From Siphonodentalium dalli (Eukaryota; Mollusca; Scaphopoda; Gadilida; Siphonodentaliidae), in assembly GCA_032622095.1 (NCBI GenBank), contig CP136063.1, positions 69,665,980-69,729,979 on the forward strand: a DNA stretch of 64,000 nucleotides, in the 5' to 3' direction. Below are positions 46,527 through 58,750 of this stretch, piece after piece. Under the pieces are notes generated by a model, which saw nothing but the letters and a program-made list of their open reading frames with translations, searched no databases and was not told the origin of the DNA. Each line of letters opens with the position of its first letter. The stretch's first letter is position 1. The position numbers were made by a program, and so were the translations under genes.

Positions 46527-47665
46527 ATGTCATATCTAAGAGATCAAACAGAATGGCTGTCGAAACCTATTCTGCTATTCAAACTGTCAAATATGTTTTT
46601 ACTGAAATTCTTTCGCATATATGCCAATATTGTGAACCCATCTGTTATACATGTAGATCCAAAGAGCGCAAACTACGATCCTACAGCTAAATTCATGCCA
46701 ATTGTCAATCATGCCAAAACTATTTTAAAATTAAATTATGTTCTTGGGAAATTGCTAAGTGTTGATGGAAGTCTCGTTGGTACACAGATACATCAATATA
46801 TGTCAAACATCATGCTCAATTTGGAATTAAGAAATGGATGTTGTGTGAAGTGATGTCTGGATATTACTTTCGTTTATTTTCTCTTACTTGGGCAAGAAAT
46901 TAAAAATACTTTGGTAGTGATATAGACATGGTTCATACATCTACCGTTGAACAAAATATTCCATAACTTTTCCATACCTTTTCCAGACTGACTGATCATT
47001 GTTTCAATGAACAACTTCAATAACTTTCCCATACATCACATCAGGGAATTTAAAAAAAAAATTGGGAAAAACTTTACAATTTCCTTATTTTGAAAAGGTC
47101 ACTGGAATTAGTGTTCGAATTATAGGAAGATGAGTAGCTATTGTGTTTACCATCCATAAAGTCTATGCTTTTATATGTTTTCATGGTTGATCACTGTGGC
47201 CTCCTCCATGTTTGCTGCAGTGATATATTATCCCTGAACAAACAGTTGTCAGTCGTTTAGACGTCATGTAAGTAATCAGCACCGATATTTTATATTATTC
47301 CATGACTTTTCAAGAACTTCTCCCAGTCCCCCACCAATTTTCAAGACCTTTTCCATAACTGAGTGAGAAAAGGTCCCATTTTCCAGGGTATGAAAATAAA
47401 ACTTTTCCAGGATTCCAGACCCGTGTATGAACCCTTACCAGGTGGTTACGTGATGCTTGCAAATGTGTAACTTTCTAAATAAAGGGTACCATGTTGTCAT
47501 TGACAATATGTTCACATCCGTTCAACTTGCATGGGACCTCCTTGAACAGAGCACATACTTTACAGGAAGGATCCAAACCAGAAGTTGTCAACCAGTACAA
47601 TTGTAATACATGTATGTCAGGTGTTGACATGGTTGATATGATGATGTTACTTCCGCATTCTTCAA
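46527..47665 (+). pseudogene. piggyBac transposase remnant
   Basis: The first part (46527-46853) contains YDPTAKFMPIVNHAKT and LLSVDGSLVGTQIHQYM, like the piggyBac YDP-K-P and SVDE-MV-QYMP segments; the catalytic SVDE reads SVDG. The second part (47486-47660) contains GYHVVIDNMFTSVQLAWDLL, like the piggyBac DNFFTS block with its Asp, and, in another frame, KPEVVNQYNCNTCMSGVDMV. A hAT-like insert separates the parts. It is inactive, but it supports the piggyBac assignment of the TTAA MITEs in this window. Confidence 0.75.
46930..47437. mobile_element. hAT-like MITE inside the piggyBac remnant
   Basis: The ends tggttcatacatctac (left) and cgtgtatgaaccct (right) are inverted, and the inner sequence on both sides has ttccataacttttcca/ttttccaggattcca words. 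No ORF and no clear target duplication. Confidence 0.5.
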
Positions 47666-47682
47666 TCAAAGTAAACATCATG

Positions 47683-48217
47683 GATGCCGGTAAATCAAAG
47701 TGGTTCGCAGATGTTTCGCAAGAAGATATTTCCAAACTTATTGATGAAAAAGACAGTCAAAGCATAAAGAGATGCATCGCAAGCAGCAAACGTATGTTTG
47801 ATGACTTTCTGAACGGAAACGGAACAAATACGGACTTGAAATGTTTATCAAAACTGGAGATGAATGCAGAGTTGAGAAAATTTACGCCTCTCTTCGAACT
47901 AAAAATGAAGATTTCAGAATTTGAGGTTTGGACTTAATAGATATATCCTCTCAGAAACAGGAATTGATGTAACGGACAGTGAGGAATTTCAAAGTTCAAG
48001 GGAAGTTTACCGTGCCGTGTTGGTTGATTTAAAGGAAAAGGGTTTCGGTGACACTGATCACATTGTACATTGGGTGAGGAAGAATGTTACATATGGAATG
48101 TGCATAAAGACACCATTGAGTTGTGTTGAAAGAGCCATAATGCTAGAATTTGCTATCCACCCACCCTATAGTTGGTTAACTGTTTTAACTTGTGGGTATA
48201 CATGTATGTACTTGTAA
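47683..48217 (+). pseudogene. Crypton/DUF3504-type protein N-terminal remnant
   Basis: The order WFADVSQEDISKLIDEKDSQ, ...KRMFDDFL..., then after a one-base frame break GLNRYILSETGID and EEFQSSREVYRAVLVDLKEK follows the SAM-like N-terminal half of Crypton-derived tyrosine recombinase-like proteins (QRICH1/ZMYM type). The catalytic C-terminal half is not present. A frame break at about 47926 makes it a pseudogene fragment. Confidence 0.55.
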
Positions 48218-48503
48218 AAATGAATCCAATATAATAAATGATATGTGTACTTATAACATGTATTTTACTTCGCAGTAAATCATGCTTCGGTCTTAAATTA
48301 AGATACTAAGTAGCGTTCTGTGAATGCGCCGACATACTTCTCTTCACTTTGTGCTTTGCGATCATCGTGAGAGGTCATGTCGTACCTCTGCCGATATAGA
48401 ACTTTTAAGTTTTATAGTTATATTTGCCGATTGCACGCAGTCCATTCCATATAATTAAGACACAGAGATATAATGTCACAAAAGGCATCTGAAGCCAACG
48501 TAG
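48218..48503. other. No gene recognised
   Basis: Spacer with no recognised feature. Confidence 0.3.
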
Positions 48504-48840
48504 TTGGGGAGAAAAAAAGTCAAAAGTACCGATAAAAAAGCACAACAAGATGCCTCGAAATTTAGTGATCATGCACGTTGTGCACGCAAATCGGTCGGCA
48601 AAGATGGTGGAAATAGTGAAATACTGTCACACCTAAAACAAATTTCATCTTGTCAACAGCAACAACAGTTAATTGACATGGCCGCATGTATCACTTCGCT
48701 GGAACAGAATAAAAACAAGCCTTACTCTAGTCATGATGACTATTATTATGATGAAGTTCATGATGAAGGTTTTGATGTCACCAACGAAGTTGACTCAGAG
48801 TGTGGACACAAGTCCGACATACCATCAACATTGTCAAGAC
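48504..48840 (+). pseudogene. Unclassified N-terminal ORF cut by a TTAA MITE
   Basis: An open frame with a Lys-rich start, a Gln run (SSCQQQQQLIDMAACI) and an Asp/Tyr-rich stretch (HDDYYYDEVHDEGF). It is interrupted at 48841 by a TTAA element, and the rest of the frame is MITE sequence. The composition resembles linker ORFs of mobile elements. The family is unknown. Confidence 0.3.
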
Positions 48841-49324
48841 TTAACCCTTTGAGTGCCAGGTCTGATTTTTGTATCAACCCATATACCCTGTGCCAATACA
48901 TTTTCTTATATATATGCGAGTCGACCATAGGTCGCCTCGCATATATAAGAGAATGCATTGGCCTAACAATTTTTCATCATTTGTTATTATTTTTTACAAT
49001 TTTTTACAATGTTAATAATTTTTTCTTATATTCTTTAACAGACTTATTTTGAAGGTTTAGTGCCAGGGAATCTTATGTTTTTCATGGGCATCAAAATTAT
49101 TACTATGAATACTTGGTGATAGTTTGAGTTATAAAATGCCCCTAAGGTGTTATCCAGTTTGTTTTTAAATTCGCTATAGCATGCTTAAGCATACCTAAAA
49201 AAAATTCAACCCAAAAAAAAAAATCTAAAAAAAACAAACAATTATTTTAAATTTTTTTTAGGGCCAATTTTACAGACCGTAAATTAGGGCCAATGAGATC
49301 GGCCCCTGGTACTGAAAGGGATAA
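48841..49324. mobile_element. TTAA-type MITE, gtgccagg ends, with palindrome module
   Basis: The left end ttaaccctttgagtgccagg and right end ctggtactgaaagggataa are inverted; the right TTAA is mutated to ATAA. It contains one full palindrome module (48892-48962) and the phrases tttgtatcaacccatata shared with 6766-6977. It links the two TTAA end types to one palindrome. Confidence 0.8.
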
Positions 49325-49759
49325 GTCATTGTCACAGTGATTAATATAACAAGAGATTGTGCGCCAGCCAGTGATGGCACTCTGGGCACCTCAATCACAG
49401 ATTGAAATCGCCGATAAAAGGCCCACTGATCATGCACATGACGGCCGACATACGGTTTAATAGCATAACTTACTATCATGTACATATTAACTGTACACCC
49501 AAAGCGAAACCCCAGGACCGGTTTGAACTCAGTCCTGATGTGACTGAGTATAAAAACATGCTGTGGTAAATGAAACAGAAACAGACGCAACCAGGAATCA
49601 CTACAATGGATAATTATCAGTAAAAAAATGGGGGAAAAATAATAGATTAAAGAAATAATTGACACCCATCTCCATGCCTTATTTTACTCCCAACCAAAAA
49701 CGCCCGAAAAGTCCTGAAGGGGGACTTTTGACATGCCTGAAAGACAATCAAGGTTAGTA
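49325..49759. other. No gene recognised
   Basis: No coding frame with recognisable motifs. Its right edge is the target of the hAT-like element. Confidence 0.3.
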
Positions 49760-50687
49760 TAGTGGGTAGAGATGGGCGGTACTCGGTATTTACCGTGCGG
49801 TATTGGTATCAGCGTAATACCGATTTACCGTACCGAATCAAAACTAAAAATACCGTATTTTCGGTAATGAAATTATTCATGTGTTGCCAATGTATGTGCG
49901 TCACCTTGTCACCGCTGCAAGTATGATAACTCGGTGTAACAAGTCGGTACTACATGTATTAGTCTATAATTGCAACATTGTTACATCAAGGGCACAGCTG
50001 CCCGACGGCATCTTTGATCTTTACAACATATTAATGACAATGTAACTAACATCATGACGTATGACTACTCATAGCTGGAGCGTTATGTGTCAATTTCGGT
50101 ATCCGTCCAAATGGAAAATGCGTGGGTAACTCGGTATCTGTGTCCCAAGTTGGATCGAAGCATGTGGAATCGAAGCACGTGTTATGGGGGGTCCCCGTGC
50201 ACAACAAATTGAAAACCCCACAGGTTACTTTATAATTAGACGGTGATGCAATAGCGATTGCTATATGCATTGCAGATTTTTGATACAACCTGATCTTGTC
50301 AATTGCAAATAGCACATCTTCTTGGAAAGTTGTGCACAAAATGTCGGTATAAATATGTTTCTACTTCGTACTAGAATCCCACTACGGGATTCAATGAGAT
50401 GTAATGCTATTGCGCATGCGCGAGTCACAGTTAATGCTTGCGTTATGTGAGACGGACGTGTAAATTTTTGTCCGGTATTTTCTCACCATTCTTTGAAACC
50501 TCGTTGAAGAACGTTTCAAGTCTTTTTGATTTACTTTTTCGCAAGATTGTATACAATTACTGTATACTATATCTGAATTTATTTGATCGCTAGCTGAATA
50601 GCGAATTATATATTTTCAATCTGAACTCGCCATTTTAGGGGCGACTTCAAATTTTTCGCTTTGCTTCGAGAGTCTGCCTCTATTAAA

Positions 50688-50906
50688 ATGGCGGACAAGA
50701 AGGAAGTCGACGAGAAACTTAAAATGTCAGAAAAACCCTTCCTGTCACCGGCTGAGGTGGAAAAGTTGAATAACACCGTCAGTATTCCTGCTAGTACAAG
50801 GAAACGGTCATCGAAGACCTCTGAATCCACTGACAATCTTTCTGACATCGAAGTTAGTCTTCTTGCAATAACACCTCTACGAGGGCCGCAAAATAACAAC
50901 GTGTAG
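50688..50906 (+). CDS. Possible first exon of a gene in the nested element
   Basis: From ATG 50688 (ttaaaATGg context): MADKKEVDEKLKMSEKPFLS, then AEVEKLNNTVSIPASTRKRS and an acidic end SDIEVSLLAITPLRG. A candidate splice donor, gaa|gttagt, lies near 50854. It is hydrophilic and coiled-coil-like. No family is recognised; it may be an N-terminal exon of the element's own gene. Confidence 0.35.
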   Translation: MADKKEVDEKLKMSEKPFLSPAEVEKLNNTVSIPASTRKRSSKTSESTDNLSDIEVSLLAITPLRGPQNNNV

Positions 50907-51355
50907 TCCACCATTTCCAACTTGTGAGTTAACTCGTTGGTCTTGTTCCATGTATTTTTCCACGAGAACATTTACAACTGTATACTTTCGTGTGGAGATT
51001 ACTTATAGATTATCTGTATATCTCAATATGAATATGCAACTTTATTGCTTTTTTGCCAGCGGACACAAAGTCTTGGTAAATTTTGACGACATAAATGCTG
51101 CTGCAAACTTGTCTGAATTAGGTCAATGGCTGACCCTGATTTTTATACAGGGAAAAATGCACTCAATATAATCGGGTCACCTGTTAAGCTCATGACAACC
51201 GTTTTTCACATGGCTTAATAATTAGGCCATGCCCTCAAGTGTTTGCGGAAAGTGTCCAGGAACAATGACGCAATATTTTTCCTGCTGCCATTATTAATCG
51301 GGCCTGACTATGTGTCAACGTGCAGTTGACCTTTTGTTCGTGACCTTTCCTTCAA

Positions 51356-52006
51356 GTGCATCTCGGTTTTCGCCCTGTCGGAACTAGAGCCTTCGTTGAC
51401 CGCATCGAAGCGTATAATCTGTTAGACATTGTGCTGATCACTCTGCGTGGATTTTGTCGCATTATATACTTGAATAATATTACACAGGGATATATCTCAT
51501 CTGAATTTGCGAGAATCCATATATACTTTTTCACTAGAATCCAGGGTAATTTGCGAGAATATTTACGAGAATCTAGATTTGTATTCTCGGCGAAATATAA
51601 GCCCTGTTACATGACGTGTTATTTGTCGATACAACTGGATACGATGAGCATGATATCAATCATTATGTTTCCGTTGTGGATCTTAATTACGCACACGTTT
51701 CGTAGCGTTATTTACCACACGCCGCGAGACCGGGCCGTTCGGCGAACCTCGTCATTTTCCGTACAGATCTATAGACCCAGAAGTCATAGGTCGAAGTTAT
51801 GTAACATGACGAGCGCGTGTGGTTGTCTGGTTGAGAACCAGATTACAATACTTAGCCGTGATGGTTTTCCTTTCAAATGTTGTTTCACTCAACATAAGTT
51901 GTCAATGTGGGCTTTAATGGTTTACCCACAACTCTTGAGACTGTTAATTGATTACCAGTTGAACGATTTATTAAGAATTCAGTGTATGCTCACTGGAGCT
52001 GTGTAA
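51356..52006 (+). other. Unrecognised 216-codon open frame
   Basis: A long frame in AT-rich DNA with several hydrophobic stretches (SIIMFPLWILITHTF) and Cys-rich patches. No motif is recognised. The length is notable for this base composition, but codon use looks random; it could be chance or a decayed exon. Confidence 0.25.
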
Positions 52007-54367
52007 GTACACAGTCGCACAGTTTGTTCAAATGAACATGTTAGTTTATATACTATATTACAAAATACGTTTCTAGTATTCATTAAAGGTCCATGTTCAT
52101 GTAACATAATGATTTCAAATCATTTTATGAGAGGTTCAGGTTTGAAGTCTGAACTTTGTAGATATAGAGGCATCTATCATTATACCCATACTATCGGCAT
52201 AATCTATATGCATGCATATATACATGTACATATATATGCATGACAGTCATGCAGTCCGTCTTCTGGACCACTGATCTTGCTTCACCTTTTTCGCCTGCAG
52301 CAAGTTATGGTGATTGGTTTTAGCGTGTTTAAATATATTTGCCTCCTTGTGGCATGATCGTCAAATGTACACTATGTACAGTGCTGCTGCATGCAGCATA
52401 ATTATACTGCCATATTTGTCCTGACACTTTGAACTTGAAACACGTTCAAATTTCCACCCCTTACTGGAATGAACTCAACTTATACTTGTACAGTATGCTT
52501 TTAATGTATTTCTAATGTGCATTATATATTCAGGTCTATTGTGACCACTGAACAGTATAACATGTTTAACCTGCTTGTGCTGAGACAAGTTTATGCCGTT
52601 GATAACCACACATGTATGATACATGTATCCTTATTTACATCTAGTCTCAATGGTTCCATATTCCATATCGGTTGGTGGGAACAAATGACTACTAGTGTCA
52701 AACCAACTTAATCCATAACTGGTTATCAATTACCTACATGTGTATCTTAAAGATAAAACCTAATTATATGAATTTATATCTGACTGATTATCATTATACA
52801 GTGTTTATTAGCATATGCATGGGCACGATTTTTTCCGACCTGTTAACTTAACAGTGCATGACATTGGCATGTGTTACAACCCATAGAAGATAAATGTGTG
52901 TTTCACTATATATAGGGCGTACAGAAAATGTGTGGTTTGGTGTGTACCCTTTAATATCGGGTAATGATGCTTTATACTATTGGGTTTTGTTTTGAAAATT
53001 TAAGAAACTTGAGTTGTTTTCACTATTACTAAATAGTATGTGTGGCCTCTTCGCCTGGTCTGGGTACTTCAGAGTCACCCACACTGCGAAACTACAATCA
53101 ATTTTTGATTGTGAGTTATTGTCACGTTATCAGACTGTTATGTCTGAGTAAATGATTCCAATTGATTTGGCTTCAACGTGAATCTCTACTGGTACATGCG
53201 ACCGTCTACACAAAATACGAGTACTTACAATGTGTATCAGTTTTTTGATTTCATGTGCAGTTTCCTGCCCAGATGAATATATTTATGCCAGGCTTTATGC
53301 ACTGCATATGACTGGCACTCTCCATATTAACATACATGTGTATGTCTAAAGTTTTTATAGTATGTCTATTTAATTTGCGACATGACTATGGCAGATTTAT
53401 ATCTACCCGGTTTGTTCCGGACCAGACCCTGATTAAATAATGGATTTTTATGAAGTCTATATATTTGGGACGTTGAACCCCACGTTTGCATTGGAAATGT
53501 CAACCCATTATCTTTTCTGGCTGTGGCAATACTACATCTCATAAATGTTTTTTGTTTTTGGTTGCATTTGACGCAGATCATTCAGCGTTCATCGTGAGAT
53601 GTGTGCCTAGGGCTTTCACAGCTAATTTAACCTTCCGACAGTTAGCAATTTAATCCACAACATTTGCTTAGCATGGGTTTTATGTACATGATGTGCTGTC
53701 ACCTATAGTTTCATGTTTCCCCATTACATGTATCCACATCAAATGTAAACAATCACTGACAATCTGCGATTTTGCCTGGATATTCAGATGTTACAACATT
53801 TGTCAGAATCAAAATATTTTCACTTTGATTCTTGTCATGCGAAGTTGACACAATAAAAAAATGTGTCTATGAGTGTATCTCACCACTTGAGTATCTTGAT
53901 TGGACACAGGCAATGACGCATTCACATGATTGGTTTTAGTTATGACTATACACCTTCTGAGTAGGCTCTTATGCTATATCTATTCAGTCCATTGCTTATA
54001 TCCTATACAACTTTGCATATTACTTTACTTAATATACATTTGTACATGCCAATGTAACCTCGGTTTTCTTTATGGCGATATAATAGTATATATACATTAT
54101 ACTGGTTTCTCACATGCTGTAGGCAATTTTCATCCAGAAAAAGGGGGGGGGGGTGCATTGATTCCCCTCTTCCCTATAGTGGTATATCACGCTATGAGTG
54201 GATCTGAGTAAGGAAAATCAGGTTGTTCCATTTCTCCACCTGTCTATGCAGGGGAACACATTGATCATGTATCGTGTCCAGACAACAGTTTTACACCTTT
54301 TATGCTTTTCTTCAAAGCCTTAAAAAAGGTTTGAGTTCAGGCTGAATTATTCCATACCTATATATAT
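52007..54367. other. No gene recognised
   Basis: AT-rich, with many catgtacatgta/atatatgcatg palindromic words (52207-52245), a G run at 54144-54154 and no supported coding sequence. It lies inside the nested element. Confidence 0.35.
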
Positions 54368-55590
54368 TAGGGGTGGGAAGATACACCGATGCACCGGTGT
54401 ATCGCGATACGGTAACATACGATGCATGCACCGATACAAATCCTTAAATATTGTCGTATTGCGATACACGTATAATTCATAATAAATGTTTACTGTACAA
54501 AAACTTCGAAAAGCATAGTCACTTGATCGGCTATTAAGATATATTGAGAGTTTCAGTCCTAAAACAAAGTTAAAACAAGACTTCGCATGTGCATATATAG
54601 CTTCGCGCGAAAGTGATGAAACGTACTATAATGTGTCCGTGCTGCACGTGCATCGCGTGTTTGATTAGAGCCTGTGCATATTTACGCCACATGGCACAAT
54701 TGATATATAACTTCCCATTTCGTTTTCGGAAGCACATGTCACGTGCGCTCGCAGCTGACGCACAACAACTGCCTTCTAAATATACCGGTACTTTCCGCGG
54801 TACCCTTCATTTTGACCGCGTAATCGCGTGTCACTCGAACTCAATTCGTATAGTTACGAGTCCAGTGGTCTGAATCTAGTACATTGTATTTAGAGTTACT
54901 CCTCTTACATTGGCAGCTCCGCGTTTTGTGATTTATTAACAAGTGATTTCAAGCATGATCACTTACGGACTTTCTTTGTGCAAGTCTTGATTACCCGATT
55001 TTGTGGTCATCGTCCTTGAACTCTTGAGTTTCAACATCCGTTTTTTTTAAATAAGCTTTGTAAATGTAATGGCGTCTACGGAGCCAGCAGTTGAGATTCC
55101 TCAGCAATCGCAGGAAAAATTCATTATAAAACCCAAACCCGCAGACAAATACAAGTCTAAAGTTTGGCAGCACTTCAGTTTGTTAGCTACCCTAGTAAAT
55201 GGGATAAAGAGTGTTTTCGACTGCTGGCGATATTATAAATGCTCAGCGCTCAATGCTGAACTCAGAAAATGTTGACACTTTAATTTTTTTGAGAAAGAAC
55301 CTGCGTTACCATTAACTTAACAATAAATAGTCGATCTTGTATTTACTGTTTAGAGTAGATCAGACTCATAATAACTATTGACTTGTTTCAGTTGCAAGTA
55401 GGCACAGTAATGCTATTTGCCCTAATAAGCTTGTGTTTGAGTTGTCATGTTTGATTTTATTAAATTCTGAAACAATGTCTGGAGTGTATCTATGTAGTAT
55501 GTATATATGTATCTAGATACGCACTCGTATCGCGAACGGTGTATCGAGATACGTATCGTATCGTGGCACTAGCGTATCTTCCCACCCCTA
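54368..55590 (+). mobile_element. hAT deletion derivative with ATATATAT duplication
   Basis: The ends taggggtgggaagatacacc and cgtatcttcccacccctA are inverted, and both flanks are ATATATAT (54360-54367 and 55591-55598). Subterminal gatacacg/cgtatcg words are frequent. A short frame at 55069-55275 starts MASTEPAVEIPQQSQEK and has SKVWQHF, like the start of a BED finger of a hAT transposase first exon. No catalytic domain. Confidence 0.85.
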
Positions 55591-55623
55591 ATATATATAT
55601 ATATATATATCTCTCTCTCTCTC
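55591..55623. repeat. (AT)n(CT)n microsatellite
   Basis: A run of AT dinucleotides followed by CT dinucleotides next to the hAT right flank. The AT run supplies the hAT target duplication. Confidence 0.9.
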
Positions 55624-55649
55624 TGGCGATACTTTAATCATCAGTGAAT

Positions 55650-55814
55650 ATGGCTGATAATACCGAGTGCAATCCGTCCTCGAAAATGTCCAGAGCAGCT
55701 AACGCTGAACGAGCAGTATTCACAGCGCTATACGAGAGTCCACGGTTGAACAAGGTGGTAAGAAAGTCTAACACGGCTTTCACAAACGGGAGATACGGAT
55801 TAATCTGTCTTTGA
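55650..55814 (+). other. Short frame of unknown origin
   Basis: 54 codons from ATG 55650: MADNTECNPSSKMSRAANAE then VFTALYESPRLNKVVRKSNT. It begins with MAD like the 50688 frame, but no homology is evident. It could be a small exon of the element. Confidence 0.25.
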
Positions 55815-56120
55815 TCACAGAAGAAAAACCACTGTTTTTGGAATGTGGATTATTGTTTTTGCGTGCTGTGTCGCCAAGAGGAAGCGAGGATCAAGGCTGT
55901 GTCTGAAGAAATTCCAAGAAATTCCAAGTTGTGCATAGTGTCTCCTGATAACCGCCAGGCCATCAAAGTTAACGTTTCCTGAAGAGGATGGGCTTCGGAC
56001 GTCTGAGGCTTTCACCCCAAGTTGTCGAAGAGTTGCAACAACGGCCCTTTTTTCAAATTGTCGTGTTGATGCTTTAAAGTCTCATTGAATCCCGTAGTGG
56101 GATTCTAGTACGAAGTAGAA

Positions 56121-56429
56121 TTAATAAAATTAAACTAGCCTTCCCCATGGAAGGCGCAGTTTGATTGTGATTCTACGAGTGATAGAATCACACGGAGGGA
56201 TTAAATGCCGCCCTCCCTCCCGATCCTTGGAGATGCCTGTAGATATTTCGTCAGATCGTTACTACAGCCTTTGGATTTCTATCAACTCTCCAATTTTTAG
56301 CTTTAAAGGGTGACTCGCGCATGCGCAATAGCATTACATCTCATTTAATCCCTCCGTGTGATTCTATCACTCGTAGAATCACAATCAAACTGCGCCTTCC
56401 ATGGGGAAGGCTAGTTTAATTTATTAATT
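56121..56429. mobile_element. TTAA-bounded MITE with about 90-bp arms
   Basis: The arms ttaataaaattaaactagcc... and ...ggctagtttaatttattaa pair, including gatagaatcacacggaggga. The interior gactcgcgcatgcgcaatag is shared, inverted, with 50384-50415. It abuts the right end of the 50359-56120 element. Confidence 0.75.
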
Positions 56430-57059
56430 ATATCCTACTATAAATTACTTTATTAAACATATATATACTTACCGGTTTATTATACATATGTGCCTACATG
56501 TATATATCTGACAAAAAAAGATCGCGTGATAATTTTAAATTAACACTTGGGCACCATGTGCAACCGGTAGCTTGCCTGCTACAAATAAGAGGGACTCTTA
56601 AATTGTATACATGAATGGTACCGGTATATCACGCTGCAAGGAGGAGAATATGAACCACCCGCAGGTTTGGGCATCTGCAGTTCGGAAATTGTCATGGCCG
56701 GTTTGCCTATTTTCATGACATCGAGCGAACGTTCATAAATTTGTGAATTGTGATCACTGATTACTACTCACAATTCTATTCACTCATGGAAATGTTACGA
56801 AATTCAAATTGACATGAAAAAATATTGTAGTCATGCTCTTATTCTTTTCAAATCAGTGCGACGACATGCGTGTAAATCATCAAAGAGATGTGTGAATATT
56901 ACTTAATTGCGTAGGTCATTTTGTTGCCTAATTTAGGTATTGTCACGAATGTAGTAAATCCGTGGACCGTGGTCATATATACATGTATATTGTTCAGCTA
57001 AAAACTTGAATTACAATAATTTACCGGGATATCTGCTTTGGTCTTATAATTTAATAGCA
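56430..57059. other. No gene recognised
   Basis: AT-rich right-hand interior of the 7.4-kb hAT-like element; nothing is recognised. Confidence 0.35.
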
Positions 57060-57654
57060 ATATCGATTACCGTACTGATACCGAGGTAAATCGAAGAAAA
57101 TTTACCGATACCGAAATTTCAATACCGCCCATATCTAATAGTGGGTGAGAATAAAAATACAATGAGACTAAATATCAATTTGATATTCGTGATGTAAATG
57201 CAATGAATGCCAATTAGTTGGTGAAAAACAATAAATTCCACCTGTAGGATGGGTTAAATGATACTAGTAAAATATATTTTACCTCCTATTTTGATATTAA
57301 TCTAATCAGCTGAGTTCAATTGTTCAAGCAGCTAAATAATAATGTTTACTATATAGATTCCATTTGTACAATATTAAGACTGAGCCACGAACAGTCATTT
57401 TAAAACCCAAATTTTGTTGAACTATTTTACCCAGATTAGAAGACTTTGCAAAATCGCTCAACATTCTTTCTTGATGAAATATTACTCCATTTAGTCTTTA
57501 TAGGCTGAGTTTAAGCATCATGTTTGTGTGTGGCATTCGTCATTATGTTAGTGATGTGAGTATTACATGTAGTATAGCTTCTATTTTATGACAAATAACA
57601 TTGTCTCTAATCTGTCTGGTAATCAGTTTCAAATTAACCATTCATAATTTTCAG

Positions 57655-57825
57655 TATCACTGGATAGGATGCTTTGCAGCAGATGTGGTTCTGACAGAGC
57701 ACTAACAGCAGACAAAATTCATGGTTCCTGCAAGGTTGTTCCTTTTGGACCTGCTGTGAGCAATAGAAGAATACAGAGCGAGAAGCAGCCGCTCTATTTC
57801 CAATCATTTCTGTGTGATTGTGAAG
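57655..57825 (+). CDS. Candidate internal exon, family unknown
   Basis: Acceptor ttttcag (57654) and donor gaag|gtaaga (57825) bound one open frame: MLCSRCGSDRALTADKIHGS ... SEKQPLYFQSFLCDCE. The CSRC and CDC pairs suggest zinc binding. Its phase does not match the P2RX7-type exon at 59645, so they may not be adjacent exons. Confidence 0.4.
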
Positions 57826-58264
57826 GTAAGATGCACTGTATTTTAATCAATTAGATAATTATGTGACAAAGCCACTTTTTATCTGCAATTCATCATGTAC
57901 TTATCAAAAGACACCAATGAGGGTCATGGTACCTGCTCATGTAATAGCAATTTGATTTAGTCAGCAGTCGAACGATACAGATCACTTAAGGTCTTTGTCA
58001 ACCCATTTTTCCAAAGTACTTAAATAAAGGACAACTGCATTTACAACAGGCATTCAAAACAAGCTTCCAACTCGAACTAAGGCCATTACCAACTGCATTG
58101 AGTTGTTCAGAGCTATGGACATGTACATGTATATGCCACTGTATACTTTTAGAAGGGAATGGGAGAAATCAAGCCTTGAAATAGTGTGTCTGTCATTTTC
58201 AGAATGAGTTTAATTACGCTACCCCACACAGTGGGCTAGAATCACTAAATTCACCCTCTGGGGA
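57826..58264. other. No gene recognised
   Basis: Probable intron or spacer. From about 58265 hAT coding sequence starts. Confidence 0.3.
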
Positions 58265-58677
58265 CCTCATTCTGCTTAGGAAGAGCTAGATTCAAGATTT
58301 GAGTTGCTGACCCATAAGTATTACAATGATACTGTCATCCCAAAAATATATGACAAATGTAAACAGGACTTGATCAATATCCTGAATGAGGCGGACGCTA
58401 TCAGATTGACAACTGACTGTTGAACATCAGAGCTGTCAAAGTATACATGACCGTCACTGCGCACTGTATGTTAAGTGACTGGACAATAGGCAATGATGTT
58501 CTGAATACATACACGGTTCTGGGATCGCATTTAGGTATAAATGTCGGGGAGGAATTGAAGAAAGTGATGCAGGAGTGGAACATTGGACGCCATGGTATAC
58601 CCCACGTCATTACGACCGACAATGTGGCGGCAGATGGAATAGCACCCTCCCTACCCATGTCTATCAATATAATATAG
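58265..58677 (+). pseudogene. hAT transposase core fragment (ZBED-like)
   Basis: FELLTHKYYNDTVIPKIYDK and EADAIRLTTDC (catalytic-region Asp) lie in one frame to about 58415. After a frame break come VYMTVTAHCMLSDWTIGNDV and GSHLGINVGEELKKVMQEWN, ending HVITTDNVAADG, with the second Asp of the hAT RNase H core. The C-terminal dimerisation domain is missing. Confidence 0.8.
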
Positions 58678-58750
58678 GCTGCAGTAAATCATCCTCTCCA
58701 TGCACAGAGCGTAAACATGTAAATAGTTAGTAATTTCCTAGTGTGATAAC

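Larger units (their letters stand above)
50359..56120. mobile_element. Nested element bounded by 41-bp perfect inverted repeats
   Basis: ttctacttcgtactagaatc... at 50359-50399 is the exact inverse of ...gattctagtacgaagtagaa at 56080-56120. Just inside the left end, gagatgtaatgctattgcgcatgcgcgagt also occurs (inverted) inside the MITE at 56121-56429, so the two are relatives. The target duplication is unclear and the superfamily was not determined. Confidence 0.6.
49768..57138. mobile_element. 7.4-kb hAT-like element with TAGTGGGT duplication
   Basis: The left end agagatgggcggtactcggt and right end aataccgcccatatct are inverted (gatgggcggta core). They are flanked by TAGTGGGT (49760-49767 and 57139-57146), an 8-bp duplication as expected for hAT. 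Alternating cggtat/ataccg words fill both ends (49780-49865, 57060-57130). Most of the length is later insertions, and no hAT transposase is recognised inside. Confidence 0.75.

Noticed and set aside
51356-52006. Membrane protein gene
   Set aside because: Hydrophobic stretches are expected in AT-rich random frames; no family motif or splice support.
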